NCBI GenBank assembly: GCA_004552485.1
Contig: SFOH01000006.1
Span: 1-51,053 of the forward strand
Direction: 5' to 3'
From: Bacteroidales bacterium
GTDB lineage: Bacteria; Bacteroidota; Bacteroidia; Bacteroidales; Muribaculaceae
DNA: 51,053 bases
Shown: piece after piece, positions 7,981 through 16,128 of the stretch
How the letters are laid out: each line of letters starts with the position of its first letter
Position numbering within the stretch: position 1 is the stretch's first letter
Translations under genes and position numbers: made by a program
The notes under the pieces: generated by a model
What the model saw: only the letters and a program-made list of their open reading frames with translations
What the model was told of the DNA's origin: nothing
The model's database searches: none

Positions 7981-8886
7981 ATGGATACCAAAGAACTTAA
8001 CGCCAACAAGAACAACAAGAACAACAAGAGCAACGTTGCAGGTCAGGCCGCAATGATGGCCGGAGCCGCCGCCGTCGGCGTAGCCGGCACGGCAGTAGCC
8101 GCCGAACTCACGGGCGACCACGATGCCGAGCCCGTCGAGGAGGTTCAGGAAGAGGCCGCCCAGGACGCTCAGGCCGAAACCGCCAACGACCCCGCCGCTG
8201 ACGCTGCCGCACAGGCCGCCGCTGCTCAGGCTGCCGCCGCTGCCGCACAGGCCGCCGCTGCACAGGCCAACCACGGTAACCATGGTGGTCACGGCAATCA
8301 GGGTGGCAACGAACACACTGAGCAGGAGACCGTGCCCCCTATCACTGAGGAGAACGGCGGCCAGGGCAACGGCAACAACGGCGAGGGCGGCTCAACCGGT
8401 ACTACCGGCGAGGGCGGCACCACCGGCGAAGGTGGCTCAACCGGAACAACCGGAACAACCGGCACCACAGGTGAAGGCGAAGGTCCCGCTCCCGTCAACC
8501 CCGACGACGTGGCAGACGCTATCATCGCCGAAGAGGAAATCGACCCCAATGACATCGACATGGCCGACGTCGTGAACTTCGAGGAAATCGGCACTGTCTA
8601 CAACGTTGACGGCTCAAGCTACACCGCCGCCACGTTCTCAGACCCCGACGGCAATCAGCTCGTGATGGTCGACATCGACGGCGACAACACCTTCGACGTC
8701 ATCCAGGATCCCGAGACGGGCGCTCAGCTCTGCGACTCGGAGGGCAACGTGATCAGCCCCAACCTCACCACCGACGACGCCGAAATCGCCATCGACGACA
8801 CCACGGGCTATCTTGCCTCGAACGATCTCGATTCGAACATCTCGGGCGAGGACGATGCCTCCTTCATGAACGACGTAATCGGCTGA
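7981..8886 (+). CDS. Low-complexity acidic protein with Thr/Gly-rich segment, paralogue of 15487-16116
   Basis: 301 residues from ATG 7981. The open frame reaches 7921, but that start would fall before the promoter's -7 box. Order: Asn/Lys-rich N-terminus; a Gly/Ala hydrophobic segment (about residues 20-42) that could insert in a membrane; acidic and poly-Ala stretches; a His/Gly-rich patch; a Thr/Gly repeat (about 140-165); then a more ordered Asp-rich region with VDIDGDNTFDVI. It ends DDASFMNDVIG. The 15487 gene shares the N-terminal Gly/Ala segment, P-x-T-EEN in the middle, and an equivalent DDMMDDIIA end. The Thr-rich repeat is a conceivable kinase target and FHA ligand; that is inference. 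No family recognised. Confidence 0.8.
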   Translation: MDTKELNANKNNKNNKSNVAGQAAMMAGAAAVGVAGTAVAAELTGDHDAEPVEEVQEEAAQDAQAETANDPAADAAAQAAAAQAAAAAAQAAAAQANHGNHGGHGNQGGNEHTEQETVPPITEENGGQGNGNNGEGGSTGTTGEGGTTGEGGSTGTTGTTGTTGEGEGPAPVNPDDVADAIIAEEEIDPNDIDMADVVNFEEIGTVYNVDGSSYTAATFSDPDGNQLVMVDIDGDNTFDVIQDPETGAQLCDSEGNVISPNLTTDDAEIAIDDTTGYLASNDLDSNISGEDDASFMNDVIG

Positions 8887-8890
8887 GAAA

Positions 8891-9697
8891 ATGGCTGATT
8901 CATCAACCCTGATATTCAAATGTCTTAACCCGGAATGCGGGCAGATGATCAAGCTGCAGCGCCCCGCCAAGAGCGGGGTCTACAGCGTGACCTGCCCCCA
9001 TTGCGGCGTTAAGAAGAATCTGAAGATAAAAGGCCTGGACGCTATGGAGGCCGCTCCCGAACAGGAGGGCGCCGGTCAGCAGCAGGCTGAGGGCGGCAGC
9101 GCCGCCGCCGGCAACGGCTCGGAGAAGGGTGCCGAAAAGGGTGCCGATTCGGGTGTGCCCGACAACTCCGCCAAGGCTCCTGTTTCGCTGGGCGAGGATT
9201 TTCTGACCGACACCGAGTACACCGTCGCCTGCCCCCACTGTCAGATGAAAATCGCCCTGGGCGCAAGCGACAAGGAGGGCACGAAGAACTTCCGCTGCCC
9301 GCGCTGCAAAGGACCGCTCACGATGTTTGTGCGCAAGCCCACGGTGGTGCTCGACAAAACGGGCGTCCTCACGCGCGGCAAGCTCGTGCTCCTGCGCCGC
9401 GGCTGGCTCAACAAGGACTATCCGCTGTCGCCGGGTTCGTGCGTCATCGGCCGCTACGACGAGGACGAGGTCTCGGACATCGCCATCAAGAACGACAGCA
9501 CTGTATCGCGCCGCTCGGTCAAGATCGAGGTGAACTACACCTCGAGCGGCAACACGTTCAAGCTCACGGTCCTGAAATCGACCAACCCGGTGCTCCTCAA
9601 CGGCAATGCCCTGGCCAAGGGCGAGGCCGTGTCGCTCAATTTTGGCGACATCATCACCATGGGTAAGACCCGCTTCCGCTTCGACCGCGACGAGTGA
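8891..9697 (+). CDS. Double zinc-ribbon FHA-domain protein
   Basis: 268 residues. The first zinc ribbon is at residues 10-40 (CLNPEC then CPHC), followed by an Ala/Gly/Glu linker, a second ribbon at about 115-145 (CPHC then CPRC), and a C-terminal FHA domain at about 155-265 with VIGR, VSRRSVKIE and NPVLLNG. No signal peptide or membrane segment, so it is cytosolic. It begins 4 bases after the acidic protein's stop codon and is followed by the PP2C gene, so the three are translated from one message. The FHA domain should bind a phosphothreonine, most simply on the kinase at 10742 or its substrate; partner identity is inferred. Confidence 0.87.
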   Translation: MADSSTLIFKCLNPECGQMIKLQRPAKSGVYSVTCPHCGVKKNLKIKGLDAMEAAPEQEGAGQQQAEGGSAAAGNGSEKGAEKGADSGVPDNSAKAPVSLGEDFLTDTEYTVACPHCQMKIALGASDKEGTKNFRCPRCKGPLTMFVRKPTVVLDKTGVLTRGKLVLLRRGWLNKDYPLSPGSCVIGRYDEDEVSDIAIKNDSTVSRRSVKIEVNYTSSGNTFKLTVLKSTNPVLLNGNALAKGEAVSLNFGDIITMGKTRFRFDRDE

Positions 9698-9741
9698 GTT
9701 CCCCCGCTTCTCTTCTCAAAATCCGTTTATAACTCCTCATC

Positions 9742-10665
9742 ATGGAAATCAGTCTCAGACAACCTTACTCATTCAAGCAGCTCGGGAAACGCAGCAATCA
9801 GGAAGATGCGCGTTTCCCGGACTCGGATATGCCTCAGGACGTGAAGGCCGCCTTTGTGGTGTGCGACGGCGTCGGGGGCATTGACAAAGGCGAGGTTGCC
9901 AGCTCCATAGCGGCGAAGACCATCGGCCGCGAGATGCAGCGCGCCGACCTGTCAAGGCCCTTCACGGCCAAGGACTTCGGCCGCGTGCTCAACGCCGTCT
10001 ACGACGCCTTCACCCGCGCTTCCGACGCCTCGAACCGCGGCATGGCAACGACCATGACGTTCGTGTGCTTCCACTCCAAGGGCATCTTCACCGCCTACAT
10101 CGGCGACAGCCGCATCTACCATGTGCGTCCCGGCGTGGGCATCCTCTATCGCACCGAGGACCACTCGCTGGTCAACGAGCTCGTCCACTCCGGAAACATC
10201 ACCCCCGAGCAGGCCGTGAACCACCCCCAGAGCAATGTGATCACACGCTGTCTCACCCCGCTCAAGCCCGGGCAGCACCGCGAGACGGCCTCGACATTCC
10301 AGCTCCGCGACGTGGAGGCCGGCGACTACATCTTCATGTGCACCGACGGCGTCCTCCATCAGGTCTCCGACCAAGCCCTCGTCGACATCCTCTCCGGCCC
10401 CGGCTCGGACAAGGAGAAGATTCAGCTGCTGGCCGCCATGAGCGCCGGTAGCTCGGACAACAACACGGCGTATCTCATTGGCGTGGAGAATGTTATCTAC
10501 GACGATGATGACGCCCCTCCCGCCGAGGGCTCCGACGCCGGCACCACCGGAACGCCAACGCATCCCCTTGGCGCAAGCGCCGACACCATCGTGGAGACCC
10601 CCGCTTCGCGTCAGCCCAAGACGCTGGGCGGGCGCATCTCCGACTTTTTTGACAAACTTTTCTGA
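9742..10665 (+). CDS. PP2C-family Ser/Thr protein phosphatase
   Basis: 307 residues. All main PP2C motifs are visible: RSNQED (Asp22), VCDGVGG (Asp42), TTMTFVCFHSKGIFTAYIGDSRIY, MCTDGV, and SDNNTA. These supply the metal-binding aspartates of this Mg/Mn-dependent phosphatase family. The catalytic domain covers about residues 5-245. A Pro/Thr-rich tail of about 60 residues ends GGRISDFFDKLF. No membrane segment is seen, so it is cytosolic. Encoded directly before the Ser/Thr kinase, it is the expected antagonist of that kinase, a common bacterial pairing. Confidence 0.92.
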   Translation: MEISLRQPYSFKQLGKRSNQEDARFPDSDMPQDVKAAFVVCDGVGGIDKGEVASSIAAKTIGREMQRADLSRPFTAKDFGRVLNAVYDAFTRASDASNRGMATTMTFVCFHSKGIFTAYIGDSRIYHVRPGVGILYRTEDHSLVNELVHSGNITPEQAVNHPQSNVITRCLTPLKPGQHRETASTFQLRDVEAGDYIFMCTDGVLHQVSDQALVDILSGPGSDKEKIQLLAAMSAGSSDNNTAYLIGVENVIYDDDDAPPAEGSDAGTTGTPTHPLGASADTIVETPASRQPKTLGGRISDFFDKLF

Positions 10666-10741
10666 GCAGGTGCCCCGCCCCCCCCCCGGCGGAGCATCTG
10701 CTCGCAACCCTCCTTAAAAACCGACAATCCTTTATAGAAAA

Positions 10742-12271
10742 ATGGCAGCGACCAACAATTCATCCTTAGCAGCCGGAACCGTGCTCGACAGCGGCGAGGC
10801 CAAATATCGCATCGTCAGTGTGCTGGGCCGGGGCGGCTTTGGCATCACCTACCTTGCCCTCGCCGAGATTATGGTGGGCCACGTTCCCACCGAGGCAAAA
10901 TTCGCTATCAAAGAGCACTTCCCCTCCGCCTTCGCCCACCGCGAGGGCTGCGATGTGGTGGCTCAAGACGGCAAGGAAACCGAGTACGAGCGCAGCAAAG
11001 ACGACTTTATCTCCGAAGCCGGCAAGCTTGCCTCGCTGGGCTCCGAGAACAGCAATATAGTGAAGGTGAACGAGGTGTTCGAAGCCAACGGCACCGCCTA
11101 CTATATCATGCAGTATATCAACGGAAAGTCGCTGCAGGACTATGTGAAGGAGCGCGGCCGTCTGTCCTACGACGAGGCCGTGAAAATCATGGGCCCCATC
11201 CTCGACAGCGTGCAGTTCCTGCACAGCTCGCGCATCAACCATCTCGACATCAAGCCCGACAACATCATGCTCCATAAGGGCATCAACGGCCTGACTCCCG
11301 TGCTCATCGACTTCGGCCAGAGCGTCCACTACAAGAAGAACGGCGAGAAGACCTCGCCGAAGGGCGTCCTCGGCGTCAGCGAAGGCTACTCGCCCCTCGA
11401 GCAGTATGCCGGCATCACCGAATTCAGCCCCGCCACCGACATCTACGCCCTGGCGGCAACTCTGCTCTTCGCCCTCACCGGCGAGACTCCCCAGGCTGCC
11501 GGGCGCATCAAGCTCGACGACGTGCGCACCGCCCTGGCCAAGACCGTCCCCGCCGACTACATCGAGGCCATCTGCAAGGCCATGAAGAAGTCGGATGATG
11601 ACCGCACAAGCTCCGTCGGCCTGCTCAAAGCCGACCTGGGCATCGCCAGCGGCGGCTCCGGCAAAGAGACCGTCGTCATCGGTCTGGGTGGAGACCCCGA
11701 TCCGTGGTACAAGAAATTCGGCAAATTCATTTTCATCGCCCTGGTTGTCGCCGCCCTCGGCATCCTCAGCATCTTCGCCTATCGCTCCTGCGAGAAGAGC
11801 CGTGCCGCCGACGCCGCCGCAGCTGCTGCCGCCGCCGACTCCGCCGCCGCCGATTCAGCCGCCGCCGACTCCGTGGCCCACCAGGACAGCATTGCGCCTG
11901 CTCCCATACCTCCGAAACCCCAGCCCGACCCGCAGCCGACTCCGCAGCCCGATCCTCAGCCCACACCCCAACCAACTCCGCAGCCTGATCCGCAACCGAC
12001 TCCTCAATCCGATCCGCAGCCCACGCCTCAGCCCGCACCGGTTGTCTCGAACGGAACGCTCAGCCTCGGCTACGGCACATGGTCCGGCGGAATCCGCAAC
12101 GGCAAGATGCACGGCTCCGGCACTATCACTTTCACATCGTCACACCGCGTGCCCGAACGCTCAGACATGGCCGAGCCGGGATACACACTGCGCGGAGCTT
12201 TTGAAGACGGCCATTTCCAGTACGGCAAGCTCTATGATGCCGACGGTAACTTTGTAAAGAACGTATACTAA
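10742..12271 (+). CDS. Membrane-anchored Ser/Thr protein kinase with MORN-like exported tail
   Basis: 509 residues. Kinase domain about residues 22-300: LGRGGFG loop at 28-34, ATP-binding Lys57 in FAIKEH, catalytic Asp169 in HLDIKPDN, and Asp190 in DFGQ. The usual HRD arginine is Leu168, making it a non-RD kinase. A single membrane helix lies at about 329-350 (FIFIALVVAALGILSIFAY), then an Ala/Ser/Asp stretch, a Pro/Gln repeat linker (DPQPTPQ type), and a C-terminal MORN-like unit (GYGTWSGGIRNGKMHGSG). The kinase faces the cytosol and the tail the periplasm, the usual layout of a receptor kinase. Its stop overlaps the next gene's start by one base. Substrates are unknown. Confidence 0.92.
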   Translation: MAATNNSSLAAGTVLDSGEAKYRIVSVLGRGGFGITYLALAEIMVGHVPTEAKFAIKEHFPSAFAHREGCDVVAQDGKETEYERSKDDFISEAGKLASLGSENSNIVKVNEVFEANGTAYYIMQYINGKSLQDYVKERGRLSYDEAVKIMGPILDSVQFLHSSRINHLDIKPDNIMLHKGINGLTPVLIDFGQSVHYKKNGEKTSPKGVLGVSEGYSPLEQYAGITEFSPATDIYALAATLLFALTGETPQAAGRIKLDDVRTALAKTVPADYIEAICKAMKKSDDDRTSSVGLLKADLGIASGGSGKETVVIGLGGDPDPWYKKFGKFIFIALVVAALGILSIFAYRSCEKSRAADAAAAAAAADSAAADSAAADSVAHQDSIAPAPIPPKPQPDPQPTPQPDPQPTPQPTPQPDPQPTPQSDPQPTPQPAPVVSNGTLSLGYGTWSGGIRNGKMHGSGTITFTSSHRVPERSDMAEPGYTLRGAFEDGHFQYGKLYDADGNFVKNVY

Positions 12272-13488
12272 TGAAAAAGAACGCATTAAAACTCTTAGCT
12301 TTTGCTGCACTCATCGGCGCAGGCATCACCGTCCTCGCCCAGCAGCCCAAATCGCCGGCCGCTCCCGAGCAGCCCAAAGCCGAGGCGCCCGCCGCCAAGG
12401 CTCAGCCCGCCGACTCCGCCAAGGCCGAAGACCTCTCGCCCGAACAGCGCCTCTACAACGCCATGGGCCTCGGGAAAGACTCCGTGCTCAACGCCGTCGC
12501 CACCTGCGACACCGTCTTCGACCGCGGGGAATATGCCGTGCGCCTCATCAAGAAAGACGGCCGCGTCATGTTCCTGGGCCTCAACCTCCTCTCCGACATG
12601 GTCAAGTCCACCTCCGACCGCGAGCTCACCTGCTTCATCGAAACGGCCCTCCTCGCAAAGTCGCAGAACCTTCTGGAGACCCTCTTCAGCAACGTCAAGC
12701 TCACCAAGGGCAAAATCGCCGACTTCAAGAGCATCAACCCCGACACCGAGTGCGCGCTCGCCGTCCTCAACAACAACAAACTCGGCGTGACATGGACCCT
12801 CAACGGACAGCAGGTGCGCGCCACCGTTCCCATCAGCTACGAGAGCCCCGCCGTCGAGGAGAACCGCAACCGCAGCCAGATTGAAGACCGCTTCATCGCC
12901 CAGCTGCGCAAGGGCGGCCTCACCGCCGAACCCGTCGCCATCGACACCGCCGCCATGCAGCCCTACGCCTCCGACATCTACATCATCCCCGGCGTGACTT
13001 ACATCAACAACGAAATCAACACCAACACATACTTCTGCCGCCCCGACACCGTCTCCGACAAGTGGGAGCCCGTGTGGAGCAAAGCCTACCCCGTGCAGTC
13101 TATCGCCAACCTCTGCCTCTTCCCCTCCGCTGTCTACGGCGACCCCAAGGTTGAAATCAAGGTGCGCAAGCACGAATACGGCAAGAGCGAAACCCTCACC
13201 ATCCCCTTCAGCGACCTCATCGCCGTAGCCCGCCACAACGGCTGCAAGCCCTTCTTCGGCGTCGAGAAATTCAAGGACGGCGAACTCAACGGCGCTCTCT
13301 TCTTCTACAACAAGATGCGCGGCTACGACCATGTGTTCCGCCTGATCTGCCGCCCCGAAGAAGTCATTGACGGCACCGGCGTCATCAAAGCTGTCGCCAG
13401 CCTCTACATCCCCACCAATAATATCGACGATCTTTTCCAACCTTACGTTCATAAGAAACCCCATGAAAAGATTAATTGGAAAAAATAA
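12271..13488 (+). CDS. Exported protein of unknown function
   Basis: 405 residues. The N-terminus (MKKNALKLLAFAALIGAGITVLAQ) is a signal peptide, followed by a Pro/Ala/Lys-rich linker to about residue 55. The remainder looks like a folded domain with alternating polar and hydrophobic residues but no motif I recognise. ATG 12271 overlaps the kinase stop codon, and the 3' end overlaps the next gene by 26 bases, so it is tightly coupled to the kinase in translation. It could supply or modulate the periplasmic part of the kinase pathway; this is from context only. Confidence 0.8.
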   Translation: MKKNALKLLAFAALIGAGITVLAQQPKSPAAPEQPKAEAPAAKAQPADSAKAEDLSPEQRLYNAMGLGKDSVLNAVATCDTVFDRGEYAVRLIKKDGRVMFLGLNLLSDMVKSTSDRELTCFIETALLAKSQNLLETLFSNVKLTKGKIADFKSINPDTECALAVLNNNKLGVTWTLNGQQVRATVPISYESPAVEENRNRSQIEDRFIAQLRKGGLTAEPVAIDTAAMQPYASDIYIIPGVTYINNEINTNTYFCRPDTVSDKWEPVWSKAYPVQSIANLCLFPSAVYGDPKVEIKVRKHEYGKSETLTIPFSDLIAVARHNGCKPFFGVEKFKDGELNGALFFYNKMRGYDHVFRLICRPEEVIDGTGVIKAVASLYIPTNNIDDLFQPYVHKKPHEKINWKK

Positions 13489-14266
13489 AGTCTTTGCGCG
13501 TTTGCTCATGGCGCTGTGCCTGATTGCCGGCACAGCGGCGGGCGTGCACGCTCAGTCGCCCGCCCAGATCGAAGAGCAGATGAACGAAATCAAGGTGGAT
13601 GAGAACTACATCTACGGCGAAGGCTTCAATCCTGACGACAATATCGCCTATCAGGACGCTCTGATCGACCTGATTCGATTCGTGAACGAGGCGCGCCTTA
13701 AGGTTAACAAAGAGCTTTTGGAGCAAACCGATGTCCAGGCAAAAGTCAAAGAGCTGACCTACAAACAGGACGGCGTCACTTACACTCTGGTTTATCTCAC
13801 AGTCGCAGAGGCCCGCGCCCTCCAGCCCAAACGCCCCGGCGCCATCATTAACGTCCCCGGCGGCAACGGCGGACAAATTGCGGTGAACACCACCGCCCCT
13901 GCTCCTCAGCCCCAACCGCAACCTCAACCGCAGCCTCAACCGCAGCCTCAACCTCAGCCGGAGCCAACCCCTTCATACTACGGCTCCGACAGCGGAATCG
14001 TGGCCGAACTCACCACCTATCTCCGTCATCTCAACACATTCCAGGAGGCAAGGGCCACAATGCAGGAGCACGTGAAAGCTCAGCGCATCAAAGCCGGATT
14101 GGCCGGTTCGATGGCCGAGGTCCCCGACGATGCCGTGGCTGTCCTCCTCGACAAGTTCCTTGGAATCGTGGCCGTCGTAACGCCCGATGACACGCAGACC
14201 CGCCAAGCCTGCAAAGCCAACAGCGCCGATGCCCCGCAATATGCCCGAATTTTCTGGTATAAATAA
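13463..14266 (+). CDS. Exported protein with Pro-Gln repeat linker
   Basis: 267 residues from ATG 13463; the open frame extends to 13367, but that start lies deep inside the preceding gene and lacks a signal peptide. From 13463 the protein begins with a basic stretch and a signal peptide ending AGVHAQ. A region of about 100 residues follows, then a PQ dipeptide repeat linker (about residues 150-170) and a C-terminal domain containing DDAVAVLLDKFLGIVAVV. The PQ linker resembles the linker of the kinase two genes upstream. No known family is recognised. Overlap with its upstream gene supports cotranslation. Confidence 0.75.
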   Translation: MKRLIGKNKVFARLLMALCLIAGTAAGVHAQSPAQIEEQMNEIKVDENYIYGEGFNPDDNIAYQDALIDLIRFVNEARLKVNKELLEQTDVQAKVKELTYKQDGVTYTLVYLTVAEARALQPKRPGAIINVPGGNGGQIAVNTTAPAPQPQPQPQPQPQPQPQPQPEPTPSYYGSDSGIVAELTTYLRHLNTFQEARATMQEHVKAQRIKAGLAGSMAEVPDDAVAVLLDKFLGIVAVVTPDDTQTRQACKANSADAPQYARIFWYK

Positions 14267-14317
14267 GAAAATGTAGAAAAACTAATCAAGCTGAAAAACA
14301 AATAACCACCCTATAAA

Positions 14318-15313
14318 ATGCTTTTACAAATGAAACTGTCAAAGATACTCCTTATTCTTTTCCTGTTGTGCGGCGCCATGGGTGCCAACGCCGGAGTGAC
14401 GTTCAAATTCAACGCCCACTCCGAGGCCGGCCGCTACAAGTACACCATGGAGTGCAACCTCAGTGCACTGCTCACCGAAATCAACCGTGCCGGTCAGGCC
14501 GGCGTGCCTCTGAACCTCAGCGGCCTGTCAAGCGCACAGATGGAGCCGGGCGCCAAGGAAAATCTTAGCAACCTCTGGAATAATATGGCATACTTCACCT
14601 GTAACAAGACCACCGTTATCTCACTGTGCCTCAACGATGTGCAGGGCTATCAGGTCCGCAATATTCCCGTGACCCTCAAGTTCCACGAGGCTGCCCCCGG
14701 CGAGTCGAACCACAAGGAACTTGTGGTCTCCTTCAACCGTAGAGGCACCATCACCGGCGTGCGTTTTGCCTGGGACCTTCAGGAAGACGTCAGCAGCATG
14801 ATGGGTAAGAGCCTGGTAAACGGAGTCGCTGATGCTGCCGAACGCCGCGAGCTTCTGAAGTGGGTGGAAGACTTCCGCAGCTATTACAACGAGAAAAACA
14901 TAACGGCTCTGGAGAACATATACAGCGATGATGCTCTGATTATCACCGGCAGCGTGCAAAAACGAGTGAAAAAAGGCCCTGATGGCCAGAACGTTGTCAT
15001 CAAATCGACAGTGGTACACAGACAGCAGAGCAAAGAAGAGTATATAAAGAAGCTGAGACATCAGTTCCGAAACAGGATTGACGTGAAGTTTGACCATATC
15101 TCGGTGATGAGCCATAGCTCCAAACCGAAAATTTATGGCGTGCTCCTCCATCAGTCATGGACAAACGGCGGCTATCACGACGAAGGCTGGCTGTTCCTCG
15201 TTTGGGATTTCACCAATCCCGACCAGCCGCAGATCCATGTGCGCACATGGCAGGCCGATGAAGCCGTTGCCGAAGAAGGCTACTTCACCCTCGACGACTT
15301 CTTCTTCCCCTAA
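14318..15313 (+). CDS. Exported protein with NTF2/SnoaL-like C-terminal domain
   Basis: 331 residues from ATG 14318; ATG 14330 gives a cleaner signal peptide (MKLSKILLILFLLCGAMGANA) and is equally possible. The C-terminal 150 residues (ELLKWVEDFRSYYNEKNITALENIYSDDALI onward, with a late WLFLVWDF strand and RTWQ) match the pattern of an NTF2/SnoaL-like fold, a small pocket domain used for binding or catalysis. The N-terminal half has no assigned family. It is the last gene before the hairpin and site C, so it probably closes the kinase unit. Placement of the NTF2-like call is moderate. Confidence 0.72.
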   Translation: MLLQMKLSKILLILFLLCGAMGANAGVTFKFNAHSEAGRYKYTMECNLSALLTEINRAGQAGVPLNLSGLSSAQMEPGAKENLSNLWNNMAYFTCNKTTVISLCLNDVQGYQVRNIPVTLKFHEAAPGESNHKELVVSFNRRGTITGVRFAWDLQEDVSSMMGKSLVNGVADAAERRELLKWVEDFRSYYNEKNITALENIYSDDALIITGSVQKRVKKGPDGQNVVIKSTVVHRQQSKEEYIKKLRHQFRNRIDVKFDHISVMSHSSKPKIYGVLLHQSWTNGGYHDEGWLFLVWDFTNPDQPQIHVRTWQADEAVAEEGYFTLDDFFFP

Positions 15314-15327
15314 TCCCCTGGCTATGG

Positions 15328-15356
15328 TTTTCTGACCCCTTTGACGGGTGAAAATG
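15328..15356 (+). terminator. Probable hairpin terminator before site C
   Basis: TTTTC and an offset ACCC arm pair with GGGT and GAAAA around a seven-base loop. The structure has a two-base bulge. Its position between the exported-protein gene and site C favours termination. Confidence 0.4.
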
Positions 15357-15361
15357 CAAAG

Positions 15362-15388
15362 TTCGTCCAATAAACCCATAGGTTCGTC
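15362..15388 (+). promoter_or_regulatory. Operator site C: TTCGTC direct repeat, 21-bp period
   Basis: TTCGTC at 15362-15367 and 15383-15388. The linker and left flank are nearly identical to site B. The second repeat begins 47 bp before the -7 box at 15430. Confidence 0.75.
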
Positions 15389-15405
15389 AAAGATGCGCCA
15401 AAATA

Positions 15406-15437
15406 TTTGGATTCGGCGCGCCACGGTATTAACTTTG
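15406..15437 (+). promoter_or_regulatory. Promoter of the second acidic protein and Sel1 unit
   Basis: TTTG at 15406-15409, 20 bp, then TAACTTTG at 15430-15437 followed by CA: an excellent match to the Bacteroidota promoter. Leader length is about 45 bases. Confidence 0.75.
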
Positions 15438-15486
15438 CATCAGAAAACAAAAACAAACAAATATTAATCACAAAAACATAAGAACA

Positions 15487-16116
15487 ATGGAGACAAAGAA
15501 CATCAACGTGAACCCCGAATCAGGTTCTGAGAAAAAAGCAGGTAACGGCAAAGCTAAAAAGGTTGCCGGTGAAAGTGCAAAATTTGCTGCCGCCGCCGGA
15601 CTTGGCGTCGCCGGAACAATGGCCGCCGCTGCCATGACTTCTCCCTCTGACGAGGAGGTTGAAGAGGTTGTCGAAGAGACCGATGCCGAAGCCGCAGAAG
15701 GTGCAGCCGAAGGCACTGCCGAAGCCGTCGACAACGAAGAAGCTCCCGTGAACCCCAACGACGTGCGTCTCGACCACGACCACAACGAGTATCACATCCA
15801 CAACCACTACGATGCTCCCGACCACTCTGACGACCACGACACCGTTGACCCCGTGACCGAGGAGAATGAGAACGAGGAGCACGAGGCTCCCGCCGAACAC
15901 GAAGAAAACGAAGACGAGATCGCAGCTGTTAACATCGACGAGCCCGAACCCCAAATTGACATCATCGACGAAGATCATGTGACGATTGACAGCGAGCCCG
16001 ATGTCGCCGACAACTTAAACATCGACGGTCTCCCCAACGTCGATCCCATTGATGACATTGATCCCGATCCCGAACTGGCTTGTGGTGACGACATGATGGA
16101 TGACATTATCGCTTAA
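15487..16116 (+). CDS. Acidic low-complexity protein, paralogue of 7981-8886
   Basis: 209 residues. N-terminus with Lys/Asn and a Gly/Ala segment (KFAAAAGLGVAGTMAAAAM, about residues 35-55), then a very acidic remainder with a His-rich patch (DHDHNEYHIHNHYD), a P-V-TEEN block and an Asp/Ile/Pro-rich end closing CGDDMMDDIIA. The paralogue at 7981 has the same order and an equivalent end (DDASFMNDVIG). Composition suggests an extended, possibly metal- or cation-binding chain. Both paralogues are first genes behind matching operators, so they are probably coexpressed. Whether the Gly/Ala segment anchors them in a membrane is open. Confidence 0.8.
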   Translation: METKNINVNPESGSEKKAGNGKAKKVAGESAKFAAAAGLGVAGTMAAAAMTSPSDEEVEEVVEETDAEAAEGAAEGTAEAVDNEEAPVNPNDVRLDHDHNEYHIHNHYDAPDHSDDHDTVDPVTEENENEEHEAPAEHEENEDEIAAVNIDEPEPQIDIIDEDHVTIDSEPDVADNLNIDGLPNVDPIDDIDPDPELACGDDMMDDIIA

Positions 16117-16128
16117 AATCCTACGGCT

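Noticed and set aside
7981..8886. CRISPR or collagen-like locus at the Thr/Gly repeat
   Set aside because: The repeat is in-frame coding DNA with short irregular units and no spacer structure.
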